A stretch of 64,000 nt of DNA from Oscillospiraceae bacterium (GTDB lineage Bacteria; Bacillota; Clostridia; Oscillospirales; Ruminococcaceae). Positions 55,236 through 64,000 of this stretch are shown piece by piece. Numbering within the stretch: position 1 is the stretch's first letter; every line of letters starts with the position of its first letter. A program made the translations under genes and the position numbers. The notes beneath the pieces are model-generated. The model worked only from the letters and a program-made list of their open reading frames with translations. It was not told where the DNA came from and did not search any database. The stretch is from NCBI GenBank assembly GCA_031284525.1, contig JAISZR010000004.1, positions 62,001-126,000 on the forward strand, in the 5' to 3' direction.

Positions 55236-57584
55236 ATGGTAGAGAAATATCTCAAAACCCTTGAATTTGACGAAGTTCTGCGCCTTTTGGAGCAGATGGC
55301 AACCTGCGAAGAAACTAAACAAAAGATTAAGGAGATTCGACCATGCGTAAGTTTGCAAGGGGTTCAAAAACAACAAGAACAAACTTCGTGTGCTCAAACC
55401 TTAATCCTTCGATACAATGAACCGGAAATCCTCCCGTTTGGTGAGATTCATCCGATTGTCGCGAGGCTCGAAAAGGGAGCAACCCTTTCGGCTGGGGAGC
55501 TGCTTGCAGTCGGGATGCTGCTCAAAACGGTTCAAAATTTAATCAGTTGGAGTAAAAACTTTGACGGCCCCGAGTTGATTTTGAGTAAATATTTCAATGA
55601 ATTGAGAAGTCTAAGATCGCTTAGTGACACAATTGGGAAGGCGATTGTTTCAGAAGACGAAATAAGCAGTTCGGCAAGTGATGAATTGGCCAAGCTTAGG
55701 AGCGAGATCGTTGAAGTCAAAGCCCAAATTCGCGCTGATTTGGACTTTTTTCTGCGCTCACCAACAATTCAAAAAAGCCTTCAACAAGGAATAGTAACTG
55801 TCCGGAACGAACGTTTTGTGATTCCAGTTAAAACTGAATGTAAAAATGACATCAAGGGTTTAGTCCACGATGTGTCAGCAAGCGGGTCCACCTTGTTTGT
55901 TGAACCGATTGGTGTGGTTAAACAGAATAATCGTTTGAAGGAGCTCGTTTCAAAGGAGCGTAAAGAGATCGAAAGGATCCTGCGAGAACTTTCGGATCAA
56001 GCTTTTGAGCAACTCGAGAACATTCAAAACAACCATAGATTGTTGATTTTTCTCGACGTGATTATGGCGAAGGCGCGGCTTGCGATTGCGATGGATGCTT
56101 CCCCTCCTATTTTGGTTGAAAATGGCACAGTTGATCTGAAAGGGGCAAGGCACCCGCTTTTACCAAAAGAAGTAGCGGTTCCAATCGACATTAGGGTAGG
56201 TTCTGATTTTTCAACACTCGTGATAACTGGGCCCAACACAGGGGGCAAGACGGTGGCCCTGAAAACGGTTGGCCTATTGATTTTGATGACGATGAGTGGT
56301 TTGGCGATTCCTGCGAAGGAGGGCAGTGTCACCTCAGTCTTTTCGCAGATTCTGGTTGATCTCGGTGACGAACAGAGCATTGAACAGAACCTTTCGACCT
56401 TTTCTGGGCATGTGAAAAACATTGTGAAGATCCTTGAAGTAGCGGATGGCAAAAGTTTAGTTCTGCTCGATGAACTCGGTGCAGGGACAGATCCCGTTGA
56501 GGGGGCGGGGCTAGCAATTGCGATTTTGGAAGAGCTGCGCAAAAGGGGTACAAGAGTTATTGCAACTACCCACTATGCGGAACTCAAGGCCTATGCGCTG
56601 AGCAGTGACGGGGTTGAGAACGCGTCCTGTGAATTTGACCTTAAGACTTTGACGCCGACTTACAAATTTTCAATTGGGGTTCCTGGCCGCTCAAGTGCAT
56701 TTGCTATTGCACAAAGATTAGGTCTTTCTGAAACGATTGTCAGAAGGGCAAAAGAAAGTTTGGACGAAAACAGTATTATTTTTGAAGATGTTTTGCAGGA
56801 GTTGGATAAGATTAAAGTGGAGCTGCAAAGTAAGATTGAACAAAATCGGATTTTGGAGGAAGAGTTGCGTGAAAAACGGAGCCAGATGGAGAGTTTTGCG
56901 CAGGAGTTGCTCAGTAAGGAAAATCAAATGGCTGCAGATTTCAAGGCCAAAACAGAACCAGTAATCAAACTGATAGAAGAAACTTTCGACAAAGTTGCCG
57001 TGGAAATCCGAGAAATACAAAGAGAAGAGAACCTAGGGAAACTGGAAGAGTTGAGAAATAGGGTTAGAAGTGACCTAGGTGGATATAAAAAGCTTTGGAA
57101 AGGCGGCGGAGGAGTCGTTTCTAATTTGGGTGCTGGCCTAAAAAGGGGAGACTCGGTGAAAATCAAAAGCCTGCAAAGGGAAGGGATTTTGATTAATGAC
57201 CCGGACAAAAATGGCATGGTTTCGGTAAGATCTGGCAACGTGATTACGAAACTCGATATTTCGAATCTTGAGAAGATCGGAAAAGCTACAGAAAACTTCC
57301 CCATCTTAACAAAAGCTGTCAGGGGGTTCAAAGCTTCGAAAAGGGTCGGTGACGAGATCAAATTACTTGGCCTTTCGGTTGATGAAGCGCTAGATAAGCT
57401 CGACAAATTTCTTGATGATGCCGCAATGTTTGGATTGCATAATTTGCGAATTGTTCACGGCAAGGGTACAGGGAAACTCAGGCAGGCTGTACATGAATAT
57501 TTAGGAACATGTTCGATAGTTAAAAGTTTTAGATTAGGACTTTTTGGCGAAGGGGAATCCGGCGTCACAATTGTTGAAATCTGA
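55236..57584 (+). CDS. mutS2: Endonuclease MutS2
   Basis: 782 residues: MutS-type lever and clamp, ATPase with Walker A GPNTGGKT and Walker B VLLDELGAGTDP, a coiled-coil insertion (about 500-600), a KOW-like piece and a C-terminal Smr nuclease domain (HGKGTGKLRQAVHEYL). Suppresses homologous recombination or rescues collided ribosomes in different bacteria. ATG at 55236 fits the family start VEKYLKTLEFDEVL; the ORF extends 35 codons upstream without homology. A DLR/HGxG Smr motif is intact. Confidence 0.95.
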   Translation: MVEKYLKTLEFDEVLRLLEQMATCEETKQKIKEIRPCVSLQGVQKQQEQTSCAQTLILRYNEPEILPFGEIHPIVARLEKGATLSAGELLAVGMLLKTVQNLISWSKNFDGPELILSKYFNELRSLRSLSDTIGKAIVSEDEISSSASDELAKLRSEIVEVKAQIRADLDFFLRSPTIQKSLQQGIVTVRNERFVIPVKTECKNDIKGLVHDVSASGSTLFVEPIGVVKQNNRLKELVSKERKEIERILRELSDQAFEQLENIQNNHRLLIFLDVIMAKARLAIAMDASPPILVENGTVDLKGARHPLLPKEVAVPIDIRVGSDFSTLVITGPNTGGKTVALKTVGLLILMTMSGLAIPAKEGSVTSVFSQILVDLGDEQSIEQNLSTFSGHVKNIVKILEVADGKSLVLLDELGAGTDPVEGAGLAIAILEELRKRGTRVIATTHYAELKAYALSSDGVENASCEFDLKTLTPTYKFSIGVPGRSSAFAIAQRLGLSETIVRRAKESLDENSIIFEDVLQELDKIKVELQSKIEQNRILEEELREKRSQMESFAQELLSKENQMAADFKAKTEPVIKLIEETFDKVAVEIREIQREENLGKLEELRNRVRSDLGGYKKLWKGGGGVVSNLGAGLKRGDSVKIKSLQREGILINDPDKNGMVSVRSGNVITKLDISNLEKIGKATENFPILTKAVRGFKASKRVGDEIKLLGLSVDEALDKLDKFLDDAAMFGLHNLRIVHGKGTGKLRQAVHEYLGTCSIVKSFRLGLFGEGESGVTIVEI

Positions 57585-57908
57585 TTTGCGGCATCGGGTG
57601 CCCATTAATTCGGAACAAAAAACTTTTGCTTCCCAAAATGTTTCCCAATTCCGGCAGGATTTTAGTAGCGGAAGATTATACATGCACTTAATGCTATTAT
57701 TCCTAGTTAATGAAAGGTTAAAAAAATATTTTCGTTGATGTCGGCACGTGTTTGCAAGTGTGATTTTTCCTAATTTAGTTAAAATTTTGTCGGTATTGGT
57801 ATGTCAGGTATTTGCAAAATGCAAAATTTGTGTTGCAATTGTACCGTGGGTAAGTGGAATTCCTTTTTAGGTCATTTCGCGGAGGCGACAGGGTGGGCTT
57901 GCACCCTA
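57585..57908. other. Intergenic region before the amino-acid importer
   Basis: No gene. It is AT-rich with one perfect inverted repeat TTTGCA-AAA-TGCAAA (57811-57825) and a 6-bp hairpin AGGGTG/CACCCT near 57890-57907. I found no clear terminator for mutS2. Confidence 0.4.
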
Positions 57909-57937
57909 TTGCATTTGTAGTAATAGTGGTGTATAAT
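57909..57937 (+). promoter_or_regulatory. Promoter of the amino-acid importer operon
   Basis: TTGCAT (57909-57914), 17 bases, TATAAT (57932-57937), about 60 bases before the first ATG. Confidence 0.75.
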
Positions 57938-57941
57938 GTTC

Positions 57942-57956
57942 CAAACCGGAGGTTTG
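57942..57956. promoter_or_regulatory. Inverted repeat at the importer transcription start
   Basis: CAAACC-GGA-GGTTTG, a perfect 6-bp inverted repeat starting five bases after the -10 box, on top of the predicted +1. Candidate operator or 5' RNA hairpin. Confidence 0.5.
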
Positions 57957-57998
57957 TGGTGTGAATGATCACTTGGTTGGGGGGGCGTTAGGGAACAA

Positions 57999-58826
57999 AT
58001 GAAAATATTAGCTAGGTTGCTTTTGGTCCTTGCGGCTGGTTGTGTTGTGGGGTTTTCTGGATGCCAAGACACGTCCGAGGGGCTAACTGTTGAAGTCCTG
58101 AAGAAGAGGAACGAATTGGTGGTTCTTACGGACCCTACTTTTTACCCGTACGAGTATTGGGATGGTGATAGTGGCAAGATAGTTGGTATTGATATAGAAA
58201 TTGCAAATTTAATTGCCGCTGAGTTGGGCGTTCGGCTTGAAGTCCGCCAGCAGTCATTCGAAAGGCTTCTCCCCTCTCTAGACAGCAACGAGGGTGATAT
58301 CGCCGCCGCCGCGATTTCTCTCACTCCGGAGAATGGAAGCGCTTATCCGCATTCCGAACCTTATTCTGAGGTGTGCCAAAAAATTTTGGTGGCGGGCGAT
58401 TGCGACGACATAAAAGGGTTGAATGATCTTGCGGGCAGAAAGATAGGAGCTCCTCAGAACACCACTTCCGCAACTTTTATTCAAAAACTGCGGAAAGCTG
58501 CCGATAGCCCTTTTGAAGCTGACGCTGATACCAGAGTGGAGACCTTCGAAAATACCATAGCGACTATTCAAGCTCTCAAGAACCGTCATGTTGATGCGAT
58601 TCTACTGGATTCTCCTACTGCTGAGTACTACGGGGGGAGGGACTCTGGTTTGAAGGTCTTGCCAGGGCGGTTTGGTGATGAAAAATACTCGTTTATGTAT
58701 TCGAAAAACATGTCAAAGGAAGTGGTTGATCTTATCGATAGGATTATAGCGAGAATTAAGGCGGATGGCACACTTGATAAATTCTATGCTAAACACGGTT
58801 TGGGGAATGCGGATGAAGGCGGGTGA
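57999..58826 (+). CDS. Polar amino-acid ABC transporter, substrate-binding lipoprotein 1
   Basis: 275 residues. A lipoprotein signal peptide ends in FSGC (Cys22; LAAGC earlier is too near the start). The mature part is a family 3 solute-binding protein: LVVLTDPTFYPYEYWD, VGIDIEIANLIAAELG, and FGDEKYSFMYSKNM near the end. Captures an amino acid outside the membrane and hands it to the permease. The ligand cannot be read from sequence. ATG at 57999; the gene for a close paralogue follows, then permease and ATPase. Confidence 0.9.
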   Translation: MKILARLLLVLAAGCVVGFSGCQDTSEGLTVEVLKKRNELVVLTDPTFYPYEYWDGDSGKIVGIDIEIANLIAAELGVRLEVRQQSFERLLPSLDSNEGDIAAAAISLTPENGSAYPHSEPYSEVCQKILVAGDCDDIKGLNDLAGRKIGAPQNTTSATFIQKLRKAADSPFEADADTRVETFENTIATIQALKNRHVDAILLDSPTAEYYGGRDSGLKVLPGRFGDEKYSFMYSKNMSKEVVDLIDRIIARIKADGTLDKFYAKHGLGNADEGG

Positions 58827-58900
58827 TTTAATCAGTGGTGTGTGTGTGACACTTTCGTAGGGCGGTTGGTACCTACTCGATTGGGGGCCAGAGAAAACGG

Positions 58901-59773
58901 ATGAAGGTATTGAGTAAGAGATTAGATAAAATATTTGCGGGATTAGTTCTAGTTCTTGTTCTCGTTGTTGGCTGTGTCGTGGGGTTCTCCGGGTGCAGAG
59001 GTCCGTCCGAAGAGTTGACTATCGCGGCTTTAAAGAAAAAGGGAGAGCTGGTGGTTCTTACAGAGCCCAATTTCCGCCCGTACGAATATTACGACGACAG
59101 TATGACAAAGATAATCGGTGTTGATCTGGAAATCGCAGGGCTGATTGCGGAAAGGTTGGGTGTTTCGCTCCGTGTTGTGCCGTGGGAGTTTGACGGACTG
59201 TTTACTGCCCTCAATTCTCATAAAGGCGATGTTATTATGGCTGCGCGTTCCCTTACAGGAGAGAACCAAGGCTATTTCCCGCATTCAAAACCTTATGCCG
59301 ACGCGTGTCAGAAAATTTTGCTTCCGAAGGATTGCGATGACATAAAAGAGTTTCGAGATCTTGCGGGCAAAAAGGTGGGGGTTCCTTTGGGGACTACTTC
59401 TGAGAATTGTGTGCGGGAAGCAGTAGACTTTGGATCTTTAAAAGACACCAAGACCAAAGTTCTCTCGTATGTCACTAACAGTATGGTTGTTCATAATCTC
59501 AGAAATAAGTACGTTGATGCAGCTTTGTTGGATTTTAGAGCTGCCGAGAATTATGCGAGAGAAAATTCAGATACTCTAAAGGTTCTTCCGGAGCGGTTTG
59601 GGAAAGAGAAGTATGTGTTCTTTTATGCGAGGGGCACGTCGCAAGAGGTGGTCGACTTTGTCGATAACATTATAACGGAGATTAGAGCAGACGGAAGGCT
59701 TAGTGAATTTTATGCAAAGCATGAAGTGAAAACAGATAAGACGGGTGAGAGTATTAAGGATGGACATGAGTGA
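58901..59773 (+). CDS. Polar amino-acid ABC transporter, substrate-binding lipoprotein 2
   Basis: 290 residues, clearly paralogous to the preceding protein (shared CVVGFSGC leader end, ELVVLT-P-F-PYEY, PHS-PY-CQKIL, DCDDIK, LRNKYVDAALLD against LKNRHVDAILLD). Lipobox Cys at residue 32. A tandem duplication that has diverged in the ligand-facing regions, so the two may bind different amino acids with one shared permease. ATG at 58901; the stop overlaps the permease start. Confidence 0.9.
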   Translation: MKVLSKRLDKIFAGLVLVLVLVVGCVVGFSGCRGPSEELTIAALKKKGELVVLTEPNFRPYEYYDDSMTKIIGVDLEIAGLIAERLGVSLRVVPWEFDGLFTALNSHKGDVIMAARSLTGENQGYFPHSKPYADACQKILLPKDCDDIKEFRDLAGKKVGVPLGTTSENCVREAVDFGSLKDTKTKVLSYVTNSMVVHNLRNKYVDAALLDFRAAENYARENSDTLKVLPERFGKEKYVFFYARGTSQEVVDFVDNIITEIRADGRLSEFYAKHEVKTDKTGESIKDGHE

Positions 59774-60479
59774 TTTGACGAACAGTATGTATGGCGTTCT
59801 CGTAGCACGTGCGGGTTATATTGCTCTCGTGCGAGCATTTCGAGATACTCTCGTTTTGACGTGCTGTTCCGCTGTTTTGGGCTTGGTTGTTGGTGTGTTG
59901 CTTGCCTTCGTTAGGGTGAGGTACCGTTTTAGCGGTAGGTGGCGTGTGGCGAACAGAGCTGTGATTTGCTTCGTGCAAATTTTCCGTGGTACGCCTGTCA
60001 TGCTTCAGCTCCTGGTTTTTGGTAATTTGTGGAGGTTGTCGCCTTGGCTCGTTGCAATTTTGGGATTTGGATTCAACTCCGGTGCGTATGTATCTGAGAT
60101 CCTGCGGGCCAGCGTTGGAGAAGTCGACAGCAGCCAGTATGAGTCCGCTTGTGTTCTAGGTTTTTCTGATTACCAGGCCTTAAGGTTGGTGGTGCTTCCA
60201 CAGGCTATCAAAAATTCTGTCCCGGCTCTTTTGAATGAGTTTTGTTCGTTGATCAAGGAAACTGCTGTCGCGGGAGTGGTAGGGTTCCAGTGTTTGGCGC
60301 AAGTCGCGACAGTGATGAATAGCAACTCATCTAGGGCGTGGCCTTATGTTTTGGTTGGGGTGTTGTATTTTATTGTTACTCTCGTCGTTTCTTGCGGATT
60401 GAATCGGATTAGGCGAGCGGTTGCCGCTAGAGAAATCCGAAGGGAGCGGCTTGTTGAGAAAACTGGTGTTGGAATATAA
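59766..60479 (+). CDS. Polar amino-acid ABC transporter permease
   Basis: 237 residues with about five membrane segments of the His/Glu/Gln/Arg/opine permease type. FVQIFRGTPVMLQLLVFG and the EAA loop YESACVLGFSDYQALRLVVLPQA (contact with the ATPase) are visible. ATG at 59766 has AAGGA six bases upstream and overlaps the preceding gene; GTG 59745 and ATG 59760 are alternatives. Only one permease gene is present, so the transporter is probably a homodimer. Confidence 0.92.
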   Translation: MSDLTNSMYGVLVARAGYIALVRAFRDTLVLTCCSAVLGLVVGVLLAFVRVRYRFSGRWRVANRAVICFVQIFRGTPVMLQLLVFGNLWRLSPWLVAILGFGFNSGAYVSEILRASVGEVDSSQYESACVLGFSDYQALRLVVLPQAIKNSVPALLNEFCSLIKETAVAGVVGFQCLAQVATVMNSNSSRAWPYVLVGVLYFIVTLVVSCGLNRIRRAVAAREIRRERLVEKTGVGI

Positions 60480-60498
60480 TAGTTGAGGGTAAGAGATA

Positions 60499-61146
60499 GT
60501 GATTGAGGTAAAGCGTCTGGTCAAAGTTTTTAATGGCTGTACCGTCTTGGACGATGTCAGTATCAAAATAGAGAAATCGGAGTGCGTGTTTATCTACGGG
60601 CCTTCTGGTGCGGGGAAGAGTACGTTTTTGCGGTGTCTAAATCTTTTGGAGAGGCCGGCTTCCGGAGACATTGTCTTTGCTGGGCAAAATATTTTGTCTC
60701 CTGATTGCGATGTCAGTAAGGTGCGGCAAAGGATGGGCATGGTGTGTCAGGAGTTCGATCTATTTACGAACTATACTGTTTTGGATAACATTACCCTTGC
60801 ACCCATTAAACTTCTTAAAAAACCGGCGGAAGAAGCCATAAATGAGGGCTGTGAACTGCTTGAGAGATTTGGAATCTGGGATAAAATTTACAGCCTGCCT
60901 TGCCGCCTCTCTGGCGGCCAGCGGCAGTGTGTCGCGATCATCAGGGCACTGATGATGTCTCCCGACGTCATTTTGTTTGATGAGCCCACGTCGGCCTTAG
61001 ATAATCAGATGCAACTTGGTGTCCGGGATGTTGTAAGGGATCTGTGCAAATCGGGGGTGACTATAGTGGGAACAACGCATAACTCGCGATTTGCTGAGTC
61101 TGTTGCCACACGAATGGTACAAATGGAAGGCGGGAGGCTTGTCTGA
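60499..61146 (+). CDS. Polar amino-acid ABC transporter ATP-binding protein
   Basis: 215 residues. Walker A GPSGAGKST, Q-loop VCQEFDLF, signature LSGGQRQCVAIIRAL, Walker B VILFDEPTSALD and switch His in TTHN. It is about 25 residues shorter than GlnQ/ArtP types, ending at GGRLV just after the last beta strand; the missing tail is not catalytic. GTG at 60499. Last gene of the importer operon, convergent with the rRNA unit. Confidence 0.93.
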   Translation: MIEVKRLVKVFNGCTVLDDVSIKIEKSECVFIYGPSGAGKSTFLRCLNLLERPASGDIVFAGQNILSPDCDVSKVRQRMGMVCQEFDLFTNYTVLDNITLAPIKLLKKPAEEAINEGCELLERFGIWDKIYSLPCRLSGGQRQCVAIIRALMMSPDVILFDEPTSALDNQMQLGVRDVVRDLCKSGVTIVGTTHNSRFAESVATRMVQMEGGRLV

Positions 61147-61178
61147 TCTGTCGTTGGTGTGGGGCTTTCCTCTTTCCG

Positions 61179-61220
61179 CTGCAATACCAGAGCCGTCTCT
61201 GGCCTGTGCGCTTGTTGCAG
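61179..61220 (+). terminator. Hairpin after the importer operon
   Basis: CTGCAA (61179-61184) pairs with TTGCAG (61215-61220), and inside it CCAGAG-CCGT-CTCTGG (61187-61202) forms a second stem. A T6 run lies about 15 bases downstream. Probably ends the importer transcript. Confidence 0.5.
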
Positions 61221-61323
61221 TTATTCTGATGGGATTTTTTATGTGTCTTTTATGTGTCCTAAAAGGTTGGGTCTGCTGCCCGCCGGCTTCATAGCTGTGC
61301 GGTCGCGTGCGGGCCCAACGCTT

Positions 61324-61379
61324 GTCGCCGGAACGGCTGGAGTGGATAACCCAAAATCCACTTTGTCCGTTCCGGCGAC
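61324..61379. other. Perfect two-tier hairpin between importer and rRNA unit
   Basis: Outer stem of 13 perfect base pairs (61324-61336 with 61367-61379), a symmetric 4x4 internal loop, an inner stem of 7 perfect pairs (61341-61347 with 61356-61362) and an 8-base loop. Only GGTTTT follows on the plus strand and no T-run on the minus, so it is not a textbook terminator. It lies about 75 bases past the tRNA-Ile 3' end. Confidence 0.8.
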
Positions 61380-61455
61380 GGTTTTCCCTCTTCGCTTTTG
61401 CAGGCCGGCAAACCTCGCCAACACGGCGACCCACCCAACCAGACTTCGTTCTTGC

Positions 61456-61532
<77 letters not shown>

Positions 61533-61626
61533 ACTTCCTGCTCCGTTCGTCAAAATAGCCTCTACACAAGGCTGACGGCAACTCTCCCAATGCGAGTAGC
61601 CAAATAGCCTCGGAGTTTGTACCCTC

Positions 61627-61644
61627 AAAATTGAACAGCCTAAG
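61627..61644 (-). other. Trailer arm of the 16S processing stem
   Basis: Minus strand CTTAGGCTGTTCAATTTT, complementary to AAAATTGAACAGCTAAG in the 16S leader (63281-63297) with one bulged base. Together they form the double-stranded stalk normally cut by RNase III. Confidence 0.75.
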
Positions 61645-61655
61645 TGCTCTTTGCT

Positions 61656-63203
<1,548 letters not shown>

Positions 63204-63280
63204 TCTCAAGCTTCCACTAGCTCAATTGTTCTTTACCCGTGATTTACTCTCAGGTCAATTTCCTAAAGCCTTTCGCACTT

Positions 63281-63297
63281 CTTAGCTGTTCAATTTT
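63281..63297 (-). other. Leader arm of the 16S processing stem
   Basis: Minus strand AAAATTGAACAGCTAAG, about 80 bases before the 16S 5' end, pairing with the trailer at 61627-61644. Confidence 0.75.
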
Positions 63298-63387
63298 CAA
63301 TGTACATGCCCTTTCCGCTTTTCCATAAACCCCTTCCACACTTCTGACGGGTCTCCCCTGACGGGCTTTTACGGAGACGGCTCCGCC

Positions 63388-63416
63388 ATTTTAGCACCTT
63401 ATTTTTGCTTTGTCAA
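63388..63416 (-). promoter_or_regulatory. 16S rRNA promoter
   Basis: Minus strand TTGACA (63411-63416), 17 bases, TAAAAT (63388-63393), about 185 bases before the 16S 5' end. A GGCGGAGCCGTCTCCG-rich segment follows the start. Confidence 0.88.
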
Positions 63417-63511
63417 TACCCCCCTTGCGCTGCTTCGAAACAAAGTGCAACAGCACGGCCGATTCAGAATTTGCAACTTTGTGTTGATCTTTACTAACAG
63501 TTTTTGGGAAA

Positions 63512-63540
63512 TTGACAAAATCCCTCTCATGTGTTACAAT
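63512..63540 (+). promoter_or_regulatory. rqcH promoter
   Basis: TTGACA (63512-63517), 17 bases, TACAAT (63535-63540), divergent from the 16S promoter about 95 bases away. The leader to rqcH is about 145 bases. Confidence 0.87.
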
Positions 63541-63553
63541 CACGGGAGCTAAA

Positions 63554-63603
63554 GAGTGAGTGGAGAGTGAGCGGGAAGTGGAGAGGAAGTGGAGCGTGGA
63601 GGG
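63554..63603 (+). promoter_or_regulatory. Purine-rich NAG-repeat tract in the rqcH leader
   Basis: A nearly pure purine stretch with eight GAG or AAG triplets (63558, 63563, 63569, 63576, 63581, 63587, 63592, 63599) separated by 2-4 bases and four copies of GTGGAG. It precedes a terminator hairpin. The layout recalls binding tracts of the TRAP protein, but no such regulator is known here. Confidence 0.4.
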
Positions 63604-63608
63604 TGTTT

Positions 63609-63642
63609 GAATCAACTTGCAGGTTGGTTCTTTTCTTGTTTT
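63609..63642 (+). terminator. Terminator/attenuator hairpin in the rqcH leader
   Basis: GAATCAAC (63609-63616) pairs with GTTGGTTC (63623-63630), eight pairs with one G-U, six-base loop, followed by TTTTCTTGTTTT. It stands between promoter and gene, so it would attenuate rqcH. Confidence 0.7.
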
Positions 63643-63692
63643 AAGAAAAGCTGTTACTTAAAAAACTATCTGTGCCAAAAGGGTGAAAAATC

Positions 63693-64000
63693 TTGATAGA
63701 TGGCATTTTTTTGCATTTTGTGAAAGAAGAACTAGCTGCCAAACTTTATGGTGCCAGAGTAACCAAGGTCATTCAGACACTCAAAGAAGAGGTTGTTATC
63801 ACACTTAAAACGAGGAATCAAGAATATAGCCTGTTGATCAGCGCGTCCTCTTCATACCCCAGAATTTATTTGACGGCAGAAAAGCCTGTGCCCTTGATTA
63901 ATCCCCCTATGTTTTGCATGTTGCTTCGAAAGCATCTAATGGGAGGGATCGTTACCAAAATAAGTCAAGAAGGTTTGGATAGGATTATATATATTGAATT
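63693..64000 (+). CDS. rqcH: RqcH/FbpA (NEMF-family) ribosome quality control factor, N-terminal part
   Basis: The first 102 codons are in the window. MIDGIFLHFVKEELAAKLYGARVTKV, LLISASSSYPRIYLT and PPMFCMLLRKHLMGG are the hallmark NFACT-N start. RqcH binds peptidyl-tRNA on split 50S subunits and adds alanine tails to stalled chains for degradation; older annotation calls it fibronectin-binding protein. TTG at 63693 with AAGGGTGA upstream fits the usual N-terminus. The 3' part lies beyond the window. Confidence 0.93.
   Translation, partial: MIDGIFLHFVKEELAAKLYGARVTKVIQTLKEEVVITLKTRNQEYSLLISASSSYPRIYLTAEKPVPLINPPMFCMLLRKHLMGGIVTKISQEGLDRIIYIE

Noticed and set aside
57880..57998. T-box or ribosomal attenuator before the amino-acid importer
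   Set aside because: No T-box sequence (GGTGG...GCG) or paired terminator/antiterminator was found; the GGGTGG is only part of a small hairpin upstream of the promoter.

Overview
The window looks like chromosome of a low-to-moderate GC Gram-positive bacterium of the Clostridia type (Bacillota). The grounds are a fused IspH-S1 protein, groES-groEL behind a CIRCE-like operator, RNase J, RqcH, MutS2, SbcCD, ArgR, class A PBP1 and a rubrerythrin, which points to anaerobic life. The exact lineage cannot be read from sequence alone. Gene density is high, stop/start overlaps are frequent, and roughly half of the genes start with GTG or TTG.

Layout. 1-5.8 kb (+): end of an unknown protein, mnmA, cmk, plsC, ispH-rpsA fusion, a small membrane protein. 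5.85-9.75 kb (-): a patch, visibly GC-richer up to about 7 kb, with an Imm-5-like/MmcQ pair, a truncated ORF and a three-gene ABC-2 exporter; probably acquired. 9.9-13.4 kb (-): an acidic secreted protein and groESL. 13.6-19.6 kb (+): lemA, TPM-domain protein, an S41 peptidase homologue lacking its nucleophile, rsmD, dxs, tlyA. 19.8-35.9 kb (+): argR, RNHCP protein, pyrH, frr, uppS, cdsA, dxr, comF, ispG, ebfC, recR, ispE, RNase J, rubrerythrin, glmU, mnmG, rsmG, prmC. 35.9-43.7 kb: a TrmH-type methylase (-), tRNA-Ser, holA (-) divergent from sbcDC (+), a lysine-rich secreted protein (-). 43.9-46.6 kb (+): a consensus promoter, a long leader, rpmG-secE-nusG-rplK-rplA, tRNA-Arg. 46.7-57.6 kb: membrane zinc peptidase, dnaE, ferredoxin and phosphoesterase (-), PBP1, mutS2. 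58-61.1 kb (+): a polar amino-acid ABC importer with two tandem binding proteins. 61.4-63.4 kb (-): tRNA-Ile and a 16S rRNA gene with no 23S behind it. 63.5 kb to the end (+): start of rqcH behind an attenuator-like leader.

How it fits together. Five of the seven MEP-pathway enzymes (Dxs, Dxr, IspE, IspG, IspH) plus UppS are here, beside CdsA, PlsC, GlmU and PBP1, so much of the window serves isoprenoid carrier, phospholipid and peptidoglycan synthesis. The rest is mainly translation (ribosomal proteins, rRNA/tRNA modification, ribosome recycling and rescue) and DNA replication and repair.

Most notable observations: a 16S gene unlinked to 23S with its own processing stem; rsmG apparently started by ATT; a mirror-symmetric holA/sbcD double promoter sharing one -35 box; the catalytically altered S41 protein; an NAG-repeat tract plus terminator ahead of rqcH; a 20-bp two-tier hairpin beside the rRNA unit; and several unrecognised secreted proteins. 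No CRISPR array, prophage or insertion sequence was seen.
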